Origin: JBBIQS01 sp037442205
Lineage (GTDB): Bacteria > Myxococcota > Myxococcia > Myxococcales > UBA5297
Direction of reading: 5' to 3'
Assembly: GCA_037442205.1 (NCBI GenBank)
Contig: JBBIQS010000037.1
Span: 8,748 to 72,747, forward strand
Length of the DNA stretch: 64,000 bases
The number at the start of each line of letters is the position of its first letter. The stretch's first letter is position 1. Below are positions 47,547 to 57,810 of this stretch, piece after piece. Made by a program: the position numbers and the translations under genes. The notes below the pieces were generated by a model. It was not told the origin of the DNA. It did not search any database and worked only from the letters and a program-made list of their open reading frames with translations.

Positions 47547-48878
47547 ATGTCCGCTCGGGCGATCGCCTTTCAAGTCCTGCTGCAGGTCGAGCGCGCTGAC
47601 GCGTACCTCAACGTCGCGCTCGATGCCGCCCTCAAGTCCGCCGGCGCGCTTCCCCGCCAGGAGGCGGCGCTGGCCACCGAGCTGTGCTACGGCGTGGCCC
47701 GCCGCCAGCTGGCGCTCGACGCCGCCATCGCCGCCCACTCCAGCCGGCCGATCAAGAAGCTCGAGACCGCTGTGCTGGTCGCCCTGCGGCTGGGCGCCTA
47801 TCAGCTGCTTTACCTGGATCGGGTGCCGGCGCACGCCGCGGTCTCCGAGTCGGTGGAGCTGGTGCGCAAGCAGGGGCTGGTCCGAGCGACCGGGTTCGTC
47901 AACGCGATTCTGCGCAAGCTGGCAGCCCAGCTCGAGGTTCCGCTGCCCAACGAGCCGGTGCAGCGGATCTCAGTCGAGGCCTCGCACCCGCTCTGGCTGG
48001 TGCAGCGGTGGGCGACCCGCTTCGGCCTGGAGGAAGCCCAGGCGCTCTGCGGCGCCGACAACGAAGCTCCGCCGGTCTGCCTGCGCGTCAACCGGCAGCG
48101 CGCCACCCGCGAGGAAGTCCTCGACGTCCTCGAGAAGGAGGGCGTCCGCGCCAAGCCTTCCGAGCTGTCGCCCGTGGGCGTGATCCTCGAGGACGCCGGG
48201 CGGCTGAGCGCGCTGCCGAGCTTCCAGAAGGGCATCTACCAGGTGCAGGACGAGGCGGCGCAGCTGGTCGGCCTGTTCGCCCAGCCCAGGCCCGGCATGC
48301 GCGTACTCGACGCCTGCGCGGCGCCCGGCGGCAAGGCCTGCCATCTCGCCGAGCTGATGGAGGGCCAGGGCGAGGTCTACGCGCTCGACATCCACCCCCG
48401 CAAGCTGGAGAAGATCCAGGAGGAGGCGCGGCGGCTGGGCCACGAGCCGATGATGCGCCTGCGCGCGGCCGACGCCGGCCGGCCGCTGCCCTTCGAAAAG
48501 TCGTCGTTCGACCTGATTCTGCTCGACGCCCCGTGCACCGGCCTGGGCACCCTGCGCCGCCATCCCGAGCTGCGCTACCGGCGCAACGAGTCCGACGTGC
48601 CGCGCATGGCCGAGCTGCAGCGCTCGCTGGCCAAGAACCTGCTCGAGTACCTCAGGCCGGGCGGGACCTTCGTCTTCGCCGTCTGCTCCACCGAGCCCGA
48701 GGAGGGCCCGCTGCAGGCCGAGTGGCTGACGAGCACGGGGTTGTTGCTGGCGGCCAGCACCGCCGCGGGGGTCGACTGGGACAAGGTCAAGGACCGCGGC
48801 GGCGGCATGGCCACCTTCCCCCACCGCCACCGCACCGACGGGTTCTTCGCCGCCCGCTTCCAGCGCAAGGCCTCCTAG
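47547..48878 (+). CDS. rsmB: 16S rRNA m5C967 methyltransferase RsmB
   Basis: A 443-residue enzyme. The N-terminal NusB-like RNA-binding domain (about 1-140) is followed by the Rossmann methyltransferase. SAM motif I is LDACAAPGGKACHLAEL, the motif IV cysteine is in LLDAPCTGLGTLRRHPE, and the catalytic cysteine of motif VI is in FAVCSTEPEEG. It methylates C967 of 16S rRNA. It starts 40 bases after the AroQ-like gene and lies 23 bases before rpe. Confidence 0.96.
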   Translation: MSARAIAFQVLLQVERADAYLNVALDAALKSAGALPRQEAALATELCYGVARRQLALDAAIAAHSSRPIKKLETAVLVALRLGAYQLLYLDRVPAHAAVSESVELVRKQGLVRATGFVNAILRKLAAQLEVPLPNEPVQRISVEASHPLWLVQRWATRFGLEEAQALCGADNEAPPVCLRVNRQRATREEVLDVLEKEGVRAKPSELSPVGVILEDAGRLSALPSFQKGIYQVQDEAAQLVGLFAQPRPGMRVLDACAAPGGKACHLAELMEGQGEVYALDIHPRKLEKIQEEARRLGHEPMMRLRAADAGRPLPFEKSSFDLILLDAPCTGLGTLRRHPELRYRRNESDVPRMAELQRSLAKNLLEYLRPGGTFVFAVCSTEPEEGPLQAEWLTSTGLLLAASTAAGVDWDKVKDRGGGMATFPHRHRTDGFFAARFQRKAS

Positions 48879-48901
48879 CCTGCGCAGATCGAGGGATCGA
48901 G

Positions 48902-49552
48902 ATGACCCGCCTCGTGGCCCCGTCCATCCTCTCGGCCGACTTCGGCCGGCTCGCCGAGGAGGTTCGCGCGGTGGAGGCGGCCGGCGCCGACCTGATCCAC
49001 GTCGACGTCATGGACGGCCGCTTCGTGCCCAACCTCACCATCGGGCCGCTGGTGGTCGAGGCGGTTCGGCGGGCGACCAGGCTTCCCCTCGACGTCCACC
49101 TGATGATCGTCGAGCCGGAGAGGTATATCGACGACTTCGCCAGGGCCGGGGCCAGCCGGATCTCGGTCCACGCCGAGGCCTGCCCGCACCTGCACCGGAC
49201 CCTGCAGCAGATCGCCGCCGCCAAGGCGATGCCGGCGGTGGCCCTCAACCCGGCCACGCCGCTGTCGGCGGTGGAGGAGATCCTCCCCGACGTCGGGATG
49301 GTGCTGTTGATGAGCGTCAACCCCGGCTTCGGCGGCCAGTCCTTCATCCCCCAGTCGCTCGACAAGATCCGCCGCCTGCGGGCGATGATCGACGAGCGCG
49401 GCCTGAAAGTGGACCTCGAGGTCGACGGGGGCATCAAGCCGCAGAACGTCGGCCAGGTGGTGGCCGCCGGCGCCAACGTGCTGGTGGCCGGCTCGGCGGT
49501 GTTCGGGCACCGGGACTACGCCCAGGCCATCGCCGCCCTGCGAGCGAGCTAA
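48902..49552 (+). CDS. rpe: Ribulose-phosphate 3-epimerase
   Basis: A 216-residue TIM barrel enzyme of the pentose phosphate pathway. Signatures are APSILSADFGRL, HVDVMDGRFVPNLTIGP, DVHLMIVEPERY, SVNPGFGGQSFIP, VDGGIKPQN and VAGSAVFGH. All metal and catalytic residues appear present. It closes the rsmB-rpe pair. The 135 bases behind it carry no certain terminator. Confidence 0.97.
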   Translation: MTRLVAPSILSADFGRLAEEVRAVEAAGADLIHVDVMDGRFVPNLTIGPLVVEAVRRATRLPLDVHLMIVEPERYIDDFARAGASRISVHAEACPHLHRTLQQIAAAKAMPAVALNPATPLSAVEEILPDVGMVLLMSVNPGFGGQSFIPQSLDKIRRLRAMIDERGLKVDLEVDGGIKPQNVGQVVAAGANVLVAGSAVFGHRDYAQAIAALRAS

Positions 49553-49687
49553 CCCTCCGTCTCCTCTCCGCTTCTTGGCCCCCCGACGATCGCCGCCGAT
49601 CATTTGGGCTTGCGGCGCGAGACGTACTAGACTCGCCGGTTGCGAGCCGTTCGCCGGCTCACCTTGTCACCTTCCGTGGAGTGGTCC

Positions 49688-52600
49688 ATGAGCACCGGTC
49701 TCCGACTGTTGACCTTCGCCGCCCTGGCCGTCGCCATCGCCGGCTGCCCCCAGCCCAAGCCGACCGGGACCCCGACCCTGACGATGGTCGCCAAGCCGGA
49801 CTCGATCAACAGCGACGGCGCGACCACCGACCTCACCATCACCGGCACCGACGAGACCGGCGGCCCGATGGTCGGCTCGGTCACGCTGGCGGCCACCGCC
49901 GGGACCTTCACTCCCAAGCTGGTCACCCTGGTCAACGGCACCGGCACCGCCAGCTACGCCTGCAACAAGGCCAAGGACCCGAAGTGCACCGGGCTGATGG
50001 TGCTCAGCGCCCAGTCCGGCTCGCTATTGGCCACCACCACGGTGACGCTGATAGACCAGGGCCAGGTGAACGTCCAGGTCGCCTCGGACAAGCCCTCGCT
50101 GGTCACCGCGGTCGGTAACGACTCGGCAGTGATCACCGTTACCGTCAAGCGCGGCAGCAATGCCTTCCCCGATCAATCGGTGAAGCTCGAGGCCACCAAC
50201 GCCACCGGCCCGGCCGGGACCTGGGACACGACTACCAGCGCAACCGTCACCAAGAGCACCGGCGCCGATGGCGCGGTCAGCGCCGTTTTCCATCCCGGCA
50301 GCGCCGCCCCCGGCCCGGTGACCATCAAGGCCACTGTGGCCGAGGTTTCGGGCTCGACCACGGTGAACCTGACTCCTCCCTCGGTGACCATCAAGTTCGC
50401 GGGCAGCGCCACTTGCGCCTACGCCGGCATCGGGCGCGCCAACAGCCTCACCGCCCAGATCACGAACGGCACCAGCGACGTCGCGGCGGTCCTCACCCTC
50501 CAGGTCACCACTCCCTCAGGAATGCTGGCCGCCAGCGGCGGCACGCCGAGCGCCAAGACCCTCACGCTGACCACCGATGCCAACGGCCAGGCGCCCTTCG
50601 ACCTCTACCTGGATACCGATCCGCTGACCTTCCCGGCCACTGGTACCAGCCAGGGCATCACCTCGGTGATGCTGGCCGGCGAGATCCGGGCCAACACCAC
50701 CAAGCTCGCCGACATCAGCGCCCCGGTCACCGTCAAGCAGATCATCCCGGTGGTCAGCTCTGCTTCGTCCTCTCCCAAGCTCGAGGTCGGCGTGGGCGAC
50801 AGCCTCCCTCTGACCGTGCAGTTGCATGAGACGACGCCGACCGGCCTTCCACTGACTTTCAGTGGAATCCAGATCGACGTCGACGCGGCCGGCACCGCGG
50901 TCTCCGACGGGGCCAATACCAGCCCCAGCCTCACCGTCTCGACCGACGCCACCGGCAAGGCGTCCTTCACGGTGCTGGGGCCGACCCAGAAGCCCACCGC
51001 CTCGATCCCCGCCCGAGCCACGGTGAAGTCTGGAGTTGATTTCAAGCAGACCTTTACCCTGCCGATCGCCTACGACGTTCCCAAGGCCGCCTGGCTTCCG
51101 ACCCAGCTGCGCACGACCGCCTACACCGGTCTCTCCGACTTCGTCGATCTCAAGCTCGAGTTGCAGGACTCCAACGGCATCTCGCTCGGCAGATTCAGCG
51201 GAGTCCAGATCCCGGTCACCGCCAGCGCCCACCAGGTCCAGGGCTCCGGCACCCCGTCCAAGTCGGTGACCACGACCACCGATGCCAGCGGCCAGGCTAC
51301 CGTCCGGTTCAGCCCCTCCAACGGCGACAGCGCCACCAGCTCGACGCTCTCGGCGGCGCTGCCGGTCCAGACCACGGCCTCGACCCTCGCCATGACCGTC
51401 CAGAAGCCGAAGATCGGCTGGTCCAGCACGACGCTGCTCAACGCCATGCCCGCGGCGCTGGGTGACGTCCAGCAGGTGACGGCGGAGATCCAGGACTCGA
51501 GCACCTCGCAGCCGCTGACCGGCGTCGTCGCCTCGCTTTCGAGCATCCCGCTGAATTTCAGCGTCAAGAGCGGCCCGGGGACCTTTACCCCGACCAACCC
51601 GGTGCAGGTACTCACCGACGCCAAGGGCGCGGCCACCGCCGGGGTGTCGATCGGAACCGTCTCCGGCTCCGTCGTCCTGGCAGTCACCGCGGTGGGCACC
51701 GCCACCGGCGGCATCTCCGACGGCGCGGGCACCATCGTGGTCAACCCGACCCGGGTCACCTTGAGCGCCGGCAACAATCAGGTCGCCAACCTCCCGGGCG
51801 CCGGGCTGCCGCTGAGCGGCCAGATCGAGCAGCAGATCGGCGGCTCTTGGGTCGCGGTCGCCCGCAGCGGAGTGTCGATCACCTTCGCCACCGACAACCA
51901 CCTGCTGGCCAACGGCGCCAGCGGCGCCAAGTCGGTCACCGCCACCACCAACGCCAGCGGCATCGCCACCGCCACCTTTGCCCCCAGCGCCAGCGACCTG
52001 AGCACCACCGCCAAGGTGACTGCATACGTCACCGCCGCCGGAGCCACGGCGACTCCCGCGCCGGTGGCCTATTCGGTGAGCATCACCTCGCCGAAGGTTG
52101 CGCTGAGCGCCTCGCCGGCGAAGATCCCCGGCTCGGTGGCTGCCTACACCACCTTGACCGCTCAGATCGTCGACGCCAACGGCGTCGCCCTCACCAACTC
52201 CGGCATCTCGATCAGCTTCGACCCGGGCACCGTCGGCCAGCTCGCCGACGCCACCACCGGCGCCGCCCTCTCCGCCCCCACCACCGTCACCACCGACGCC
52301 AACGGCCAGGCCAAGGTGCGCTACGTGGCCACCGGGGCCGGGACCGATGCCTCGGCCTCGGTCTCCGTTACTCCCAAGGCCACCATCGCCGCGTCGGGAG
52401 TCTCGGCCACCACCTCGGTGACCATCGACCCGCTGCAGATCGATCTCAAGGCCGACAGCTCCATCCTCTACAACGGGGTCGGCGACAAGACGACCCTGCA
52501 CGCCCGGCTCTGGTACGGGGGCGCGGTGCAGGCCAAGGCCGGCGTCTCGGTCAAGCTGAACACCGGCAAGCCGCTGCCCTCGCACGGATTCCTCGACGCG

Positions 52601-55600
52601 GTGGGCAACATCGTCAACACCATCACCCTGACCACCAACGCGCTGGGCGAGGCCACGGTGCTCTTCGCCCCCGACGTCGGCGACACCTCGACCAGCGCCT
52701 CGGTCACCTGGAATCTGCCGGCCAACAACGTCAACGGCATCACCCCGCTGGCCCTCGCCATCGCCAAGCCCGGGCTGAGCTTCCTGGGGACCCCGCCCAA
52801 CATCGTGGTCGGCATCGGTGCCCAGCAGAAGTTCCTCTTCCAGCTGACCAACGCCTCCGGCACTCCGCTGGCACGCTCGGGCGTGTCGATCAACTTCAGC
52901 GTCGTCAACACCACCACCAAGGCGGCGCCGCAGAGCGCCAAGCTGGCGGGCGACACCGGCTCGGGCATCGTCACTCTGCAGACCGACACCCTCGGCCAGG
53001 TGACCGCGGTGCTCAACTCCGGCAGCACCGCTGAGCCGCTGACCGTCACCGCCTCGGCCCCAGGCATCACCTCCGGCACCGCCACCGCCAACCTGGTGCA
53101 GGCCAACCTGACCATCAGCCTCTCCAAGAGCTCGGTGTACAACGGGCTGACCGACACCGTGGACGTCACCGCGCAGCTGCGCGACCTGTCGAACGCCCCG
53201 CTCAACTACGCCGGGGTTGACGTCTCCGTCTCCACCACCGCCCACCAGCTGACCCTGGGCACCGTCATCAGCGCCACCTGGCTGCACGGGGTCACCGACG
53301 CCTCCGGCAAGCTGGTCGTCAAGCTGGTCCCGGTGGTCGGAGACGCCAACGCCTCGACAACGCTGCGCGCCGCGCTGGGCAACGCCGCCCCCTCCTCCGG
53401 CCTGACCGGCCAGGTAGTCAACGTGGTCAAGCCGAAGCTGGCCTTCGTCGGGACGCTGCCGGTGATGCAGGCCGCGCTGGGCGACACCGCCACCCTCACC
53501 GCGCAGATCCAGGATCCTTCCACCAGCCTGCCGATCACCAGCGTGCCGGTCTCGGGGGTGGCGATGACCTTCGCCGCCACCACTCCGGGCAGCTTCATGG
53601 CCGGCGCACCGGCGACCAGCACCCCGACGGTGCAGATGACCTCGCTGGCTGACGGCACCGCCGCGGTGACCTTCGCCGCCGGCACCACCAGCGGCGTCTC
53701 CAACCTGACCGTCACCGCCCTGGGGATGACCAGCGCCACCGGGTCGATCAGCATCAACGCCCTGCGCCTGAGCTTCCCGGCGCAGACCAACATCGTGAAC
53801 AACTACGTCGGCGAAACCCTGCCGCTCAACGCCCAGCTCGAGCAGCAGACCGGCGCCACCACCTGGACCACGCTGGCGCGCAACAACGTCAACATCACCT
53901 GGGAGGTGAGCCTCTCCAACCACCTCTTGGACAACGGCGGCAGCGGCTCGAAGAGTATCACCAACAATACCAACGCCCAGGGCATCGCCGCCGCCACCTT
54001 CGTGCCCTTCGTCGGCGAGCCGGCCACCGCCGCCAACGTGATCGCCTATGTCACCGCCGAGGGCAAGACCAGCCCGGTGCCGGTGGTCTTCGCGATCACC
54101 GTCAATGCGCTGACCCTGTCGGCGACCGCCAACCCCACCTCGCTGACCAGCGGCCTGGGCAGCACCGCCACCATCACCGCCCAGCTCAAGAACGGAACCA
54201 ACAACGTGCCGAAGCAGGGCGTGGCCATCGACTTCTCCACCGACCTGGGCGGCTTCCAGGTCGGCGCTGGAAGCGCCAAGACCACCACTCTCTTCACCGA
54301 TGCCACCGGCAAGGCCACCGCCACCTTCGTCACCGGCAGCGACACCGGCACCGCCCACCTGGTGGTCTCACGCACCGGGATGCCGACCAACGCCACCGCC
54401 ACCATCACCCTCACCGGCACTGGGGTGAACCTGAGCGCCAGCCCGCTCAAGCTCTACCAGAACGTGGGCGACAGCGCGCAGCTGACCGCCCAGCTGACGG
54501 CCAATGGTCAGCCCAGCCCCACCGCCGGCCAGACCATCACCTTCGCCACCGACTTCCACCTGCTGAACAACGGCACCACCACCGGCAAGAGCCTCACCGC
54601 CACGACCGACTCCACCGGCAAGGCGACGATGACCTTCCAGCCGGACACCGCCGACACTGCCACCGCGGCGGCGGTCACCGCCTCCACCGGGGCCAACACC
54701 AGCGTGCCCCAGACCATCCAGGTGGCGACGCTGAGCCTGGCGGTCACCAGCAGCGCGGCGACCATGACCACCGGGGTCAACCAGACCGCCTCGATCACCG
54801 TGCAGCTGATGGACGGGACCACGGCGGTGCCGCGCTCCAACGTGGCCATCACCCTGACCACCGACCTGGGCCAGCTCACCAACGGCACCACCACCGGTGC
54901 CACGGTGACCGTCAACACCGACGCCGCCGGCAAGGCCACCGCCACCTTCCTCACCGGGACCACCCCGGGCACCGCCAACCTCACCGCCAGCCGCGCCCGG
55001 TTGAACAACGGCACCGCCAAGATCACCCTGCAGCCAGTGAACGTGGTCATCGCCACTGCCAAGCCGGCGCTCTACACCGGGATCAACGACTCGACCACCG
55101 GGACGGTGACCCTCTCCGCCGGCACCACCGCGCTGACCAACACCACCTTCTCCCTGGGCACCTCGCTGGGCACGCTGGTCGGCCCGGGCGGCTCGGGCAC
55201 CTCGATCCAGCTGACCACCGACACCAGCGGCGTGGCGGCCTTCACCCTGCAGTCGGGGACGGTCACCGGCAATGCCACGCTTAGCGCGACTTATGCCGGC
55301 GGTACCGGCACCCTGGTGGTTCCGATCAAGCCGATCGACAGCGTCGCCTTCGTCTCGGCCAGCAACACCTCGCTCGGAGTGAATGGCTCGGGCATCAACG
55401 AAACCTCGGTGCTCACCTTCAAGGTGATGAGCGGCTCGACGCCGGTCGGCGCCGGCATACCGGTCACCTTCGCCCTGACTGCCAACACCGGCACTCCCCC
55501 CTCCCCCACGGCGGCGACGTTCGCGCCCGCCTCGGCGACCACCAACGCCAGCGGACAGGTGGCAGTCACCGTCACCTCTGGCACCATCACTGGCATCCTC

Positions 55601-57052
55601 ACCGTGCAGGCGACCTCGGCGACCGCCTCGACCAACACCAACCTGCCGGTGCACTGGAACCGCCCGTCGGAGGGCCGCATGGTGCTCAGCTGCGCCAAGG
55701 TCAACCTGGACGTCTACAACCCCAGCACCACGCCCAAGTCGATCGACGTCGGCTGCACGGTCAAGCTCAACGAGCGTGACGGCTCGACTCTGCAGGTGGA
55801 CACCAGCATCAAGCTCCTCTCGGAGGCCGGCTCGCAGCCGCCGCAGCTGACCCTGCCCGGCTCGGGCACTGGCTTCGTCACCTTCAACTACAACACCGCA
55901 GCTGGCAACCCGGTGCCCAACACCCCGCTGGCCTACCGACCGGCAATCGTGGATACGACCTTCAACCCGCCGTACGAGGTGCTCCCGGTGCAGCCGGCCG
56001 AGCCGGCGGTCGGCAACGCCCACCCCCGCGGCCACTACGTCACCCTCATCGCCTGGGCGTGGGGCGAGGAGGACTTCGCCGACACCAATACGAACGGAAT
56101 CTGGGACGACGCCGAGCCGTTCGTGGACGTCGCCAGCAAGAACGGGGTCTACGATCCGCCCGAGCCCTTCGCCGACGCCAACGGCAACGGCAAGTACGAT
56201 GTCGGCGAGCTGTTCCTGGACATCAACGGCAACGGCGTCTGGGACGACGGCGAGCCGTTCACCGACCTCAACGGCAACGGCATCTACGAACCTTGGCTGG
56301 GCGACACCTGGAATCCGGCGACTCAGGACACTCTGCGCAAGAACGGCGTCTGGGATCCGGGCGAGACCTTCACGGACCTCAACGGCAACAAGACCTGGGA
56401 CAAGGCCGAACCGCTCACCGACCTGGGCGAGCCGTTCGTCGACTCGAATGACAACGGCTGGTGGGACCCGGGAGAGCTCTACCAGGACGTCAACGGCGAC
56501 GGGAAGTGGAACCCGCCCAACGGCAAGTGGGACCGGGTGACCGGCATCTGGAAGCCGGTGACCTTCGTCTTCACCAGCCTGCCAGCCCTGAGCCTGACGC
56601 CGTGGTCGGTGTCGGTCCCGGTCAATGGCACCGGCCAACTGTTCATCGACTCTCTCGACGACTACCTGAACCCGCCGGCGGACATCTCGACCTACACCAT
56701 CACCCGCACCGGAACGCGCGGCACCTACACCGTCAACTGGTTCGGCCCGGTGGTCGCCGGCAGCCTCAAGGACAGCACCTTCGGCGGCACCTCCCTCGTC
56801 CCCGCTGGCCCGCAGCGGACCCAGGTCGGCCTGCACCTGGGCAGCAAGTGCGGCCCCCAGCAAGGCGCCCGCGAGTCGACCTGTATCTGGAAGACCTACT
56901 TCCAAGCCTGGCCTCGGGACATCGGGCCCTACGGCGTGATCAACCTCGCCGGGGCGACGACGCCTGGCACCGCGGAGACCGACACCTTCACCGCCACCTG
57001 CAGCACCAACGGCGGGGTGAGCAGCACCAACGCCACGGTGATTTTCCAGTAG
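49688..57052 (+). CDS. Giant Ig-like (Big-type) repeat lipoprotein with calcium-loop repeats
   Basis: A 2454-residue lipoprotein (lipobox IAGC at Cys20). Most of the length (about 30-2000) is a tandem array of Big1/invasin-like Ig domains of about 90-120 residues. Each ends in a recognisable 'T-TDAxGxAxxxF' strand; at least seventeen such motifs can be counted. Residues of about 2130-2280 contain repeated Asp-rich loops such as DTNTNGIWDDAEP, DANGNGKYDVGE, DINGNGVWDDGEP and DLNGNGIYE. These resemble EF-hand/type-3-repeat calcium loops. A final beta domain with a Cys pair follows. It is likely a surface adhesin or stalk. No export system gene is adjacent. Confidence 0.92.
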   Translation: MSTGLRLLTFAALAVAIAGCPQPKPTGTPTLTMVAKPDSINSDGATTDLTITGTDETGGPMVGSVTLAATAGTFTPKLVTLVNGTGTASYACNKAKDPKCTGLMVLSAQSGSLLATTTVTLIDQGQVNVQVASDKPSLVTAVGNDSAVITVTVKRGSNAFPDQSVKLEATNATGPAGTWDTTTSATVTKSTGADGAVSAVFHPGSAAPGPVTIKATVAEVSGSTTVNLTPPSVTIKFAGSATCAYAGIGRANSLTAQITNGTSDVAAVLTLQVTTPSGMLAASGGTPSAKTLTLTTDANGQAPFDLYLDTDPLTFPATGTSQGITSVMLAGEIRANTTKLADISAPVTVKQIIPVVSSASSSPKLEVGVGDSLPLTVQLHETTPTGLPLTFSGIQIDVDAAGTAVSDGANTSPSLTVSTDATGKASFTVLGPTQKPTASIPARATVKSGVDFKQTFTLPIAYDVPKAAWLPTQLRTTAYTGLSDFVDLKLELQDSNGISLGRFSGVQIPVTASAHQVQGSGTPSKSVTTTTDASGQATVRFSPSNGDSATSSTLSAALPVQTTASTLAMTVQKPKIGWSSTTLLNAMPAALGDVQQVTAEIQDSSTSQPLTGVVASLSSIPLNFSVKSGPGTFTPTNPVQVLTDAKGAATAGVSIGTVSGSVVLAVTAVGTATGGISDGAGTIVVNPTRVTLSAGNNQVANLPGAGLPLSGQIEQQIGGSWVAVARSGVSITFATDNHLLANGASGAKSVTATTNASGIATATFAPSASDLSTTAKVTAYVTAAGATATPAPVAYSVSITSPKVALSASPAKIPGSVAAYTTLTAQIVDANGVALTNSGISISFDPGTVGQLADATTGAALSAPTTVTTDANGQAKVRYVATGAGTDASASVSVTPKATIAASGVSATTSVTIDPLQIDLKADSSILYNGVGDKTTLHARLWYGGAVQAKAGVSVKLNTGKPLPSHGFLDAVGNIVNTITLTTNALGEATVLFAPDVGDTSTSASVTWNLPANNVNGITPLALAIAKPGLSFLGTPPNIVVGIGAQQKFLFQLTNASGTPLARSGVSINFSVVNTTTKAAPQSAKLAGDTGSGIVTLQTDTLGQVTAVLNSGSTAEPLTVTASAPGITSGTATANLVQANLTISLSKSSVYNGLTDTVDVTAQLRDLSNAPLNYAGVDVSVSTTAHQLTLGTVISATWLHGVTDASGKLVVKLVPVVGDANASTTLRAALGNAAPSSGLTGQVVNVVKPKLAFVGTLPVMQAALGDTATLTAQIQDPSTSLPITSVPVSGVAMTFAATTPGSFMAGAPATSTPTVQMTSLADGTAAVTFAAGTTSGVSNLTVTALGMTSATGSISINALRLSFPAQTNIVNNYVGETLPLNAQLEQQTGATTWTTLARNNVNITWEVSLSNHLLDNGGSGSKSITNNTNAQGIAAATFVPFVGEPATAANVIAYVTAEGKTSPVPVVFAITVNALTLSATANPTSLTSGLGSTATITAQLKNGTNNVPKQGVAIDFSTDLGGFQVGAGSAKTTTLFTDATGKATATFVTGSDTGTAHLVVSRTGMPTNATATITLTGTGVNLSASPLKLYQNVGDSAQLTAQLTANGQPSPTAGQTITFATDFHLLNNGTTTGKSLTATTDSTGKATMTFQPDTADTATAAAVTASTGANTSVPQTIQVATLSLAVTSSAATMTTGVNQTASITVQLMDGTTAVPRSNVAITLTTDLGQLTNGTTTGATVTVNTDAAGKATATFLTGTTPGTANLTASRARLNNGTAKITLQPVNVVIATAKPALYTGINDSTTGTVTLSAGTTALTNTTFSLGTSLGTLVGPGGSGTSIQLTTDTSGVAAFTLQSGTVTGNATLSATYAGGTGTLVVPIKPIDSVAFVSASNTSLGVNGSGINETSVLTFKVMSGSTPVGAGIPVTFALTANTGTPPSPTAATFAPASATTNASGQVAVTVTSGTITGILTVQATSATASTNTNLPVHWNRPSEGRMVLSCAKVNLDVYNPSTTPKSIDVGCTVKLNERDGSTLQVDTSIKLLSEAGSQPPQLTLPGSGTGFVTFNYNTAAGNPVPNTPLAYRPAIVDTTFNPPYEVLPVQPAEPAVGNAHPRGHYVTLIAWAWGEEDFADTNTNGIWDDAEPFVDVASKNGVYDPPEPFADANGNGKYDVGELFLDINGNGVWDDGEPFTDLNGNGIYEPWLGDTWNPATQDTLRKNGVWDPGETFTDLNGNKTWDKAEPLTDLGEPFVDSNDNGWWDPGELYQDVNGDGKWNPPNGKWDRVTGIWKPVTFVFTSLPALSLTPWSVSVPVNGTGQLFIDSLDDYLNPPADISTYTITRTGTRGTYTVNWFGPVVAGSLKDSTFGGTSLVPAGPQRTQVGLHLGSKCGPQQGARESTCIWKTYFQAWPRDIGPYGVINLAGATTPGTAETDTFTATCSTNGGVSSTNATVIFQ

Positions 57053-57074
57053 CTGCCTGCTTGTAGCCTACAGG

Positions 57075-57102
57075 GCGGCGGATCCTTCCCAGGGTCCGCC
57101 GC
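57075..57102 (+). terminator. Hairpin after the Ig-like giant gene
   Basis: GCGGCGGA and TCCGCCGC form an 8-base stem with a 12-base loop, 23 bases after the stop. T-run absent, so moderate. Confidence 0.55.
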
Positions 57103-57254
57103 TCTGCATTTCGGGAATCGGCGGCGCTGGGGACCGCCGGCGCGCCCGTTGAGCGAATCCTCGCGCCTCGCCTGCGCGCCTTCCGTCGCCCGAGGACCCG
57201 CCCAGGTTCGAAAGCGCTCTCGACCGGGTGAGCGCCGGCCGCCGGCCTTCGCCG

Positions 57255-57479
57255 CTACTCCGGCCGATACGGCGCCAGCAGCGGCTCCAGGCCGTTGACC
57301 TTGATCTCGTACAGCTCCCGCATCAGCCCGCCCAGATCGCCGGCGGGATAGCTGCTGCGGTGGTACCAGACCACGTAGGGCTCGGGCAGGTCGACCAGCA
57401 GCCGCCCCTTGTACTTGCCGAACGGCATCCTGGTGGTGGCGAGCGCCAGCAGGCGGCGCGGGTCGGGGACGCAGTCCAC
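57255..57479 (-). CDS. DUF3820 family protein
   Basis: A 74-residue protein with the DUF3820 signature TTRMPFGKYKGRLLVDLPE, followed by YVVWYHRSSYP and MRELYEIKVNGLEPLL. The family includes a Pseudomonas protein annotated as quorum-sensing-regulated virulence factor; function is unsettled. The start is set at GTG 57479 (after GAGAAGAG). The open frame continues upstream through tRNA-Asp, but that part is a translated tRNA gene, not protein. It lies directly downstream of the two tRNA genes. Confidence 0.85.
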   Translation of the reverse strand: MDCVPDPRRLLALATTRMPFGKYKGRLLVDLPEPYVVWYHRSSYPAGDLGGLMRELYEIKVNGLEPLLAPYRPE

Positions 57480-57555
57480 GGGGCTCTTCTCTCGATCCGG
57501 ATCGAGGAAAAGAAAGAACCCCCAAGTCTTGTGGACTTGAGGGTCTCTCTTGCTG

Positions 57556-57629
57556 CGGGGTGGACGGGACTCGAACCCGCGCCCTTCGGCGTGACAGGCC
57601 GACGTTATAACCAGCTTAACTACCACCCC
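57556..57629 (-). tRNA. tRNA-Asp (GTC)
   Basis: A 74-base cloverleaf. The acceptor stem GGGGTGG pairs with CCACCCC, the anticodon stem TCGGC/GCCGA carries the loop CTGTCAC (anticodon GTC), and the T-loop is TTCGAGT. The discriminator is G, with no encoded CCA. It lies 11 bases downstream of tRNA-Val on the same strand. Confidence 0.95.
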
Positions 57630-57640
57630 AGATTTTCAAG

Positions 57641-57712
57641 TGGGCGGAGCAGGTTTCGAACCTGCGACCCCCGGCTTGTAAGGCCAGTGCTCTACCCCTG
57701 AGCTATCCGCCC
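57641..57712 (-). tRNA. tRNA-Val (TAC)
   Basis: A 72-base cloverleaf. The acceptor stem GGGCGGA pairs with TCCGCCC, the D-arm is GCTC...GAGC, the anticodon stem CTGGC/GCCGG carries the loop CTTACAA (anticodon TAC), and the T-loop is TTCGAAA. The discriminator is A, with no encoded CCA. First of the Val-Asp tandem. Confidence 0.95.
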
Positions 57713-57810
57713 TTGCCGCCGGAGCCGCCGAAAGCCTGCGCGTTCTAGCCGTTGGCCGCCTCGCCTGTCAAGCGCGATCTGCCCGGGGGTCCACAATTCC
57801 TCGCGCCGGG

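Noticed and set aside
50516..54358. Long open frame (1280 codons) on the minus strand opposite the Ig-like gene
   Set aside because: Gly/Val/Asp-rich, no recognisable domain; it is a GC-driven shadow of the repeat protein on the plus strand.
49900..55600. Repeated DNA words resembling a repeat array
   Set aside because: They are in-frame coding repeats of Ig-like domains, unequal in length and without spacers; not CRISPR.
57480..57626. N-terminal extension of the DUF3820 frame
   Set aside because: It translates tRNA-Asp; the peptide GRGFESRPP is a familiar artefact of reading tRNA genes as protein.
57228..57701. Plus-strand open frame across both tRNAs
   Set aside because: Antisense translation of tRNA-Asp and tRNA-Val; a common annotation error.
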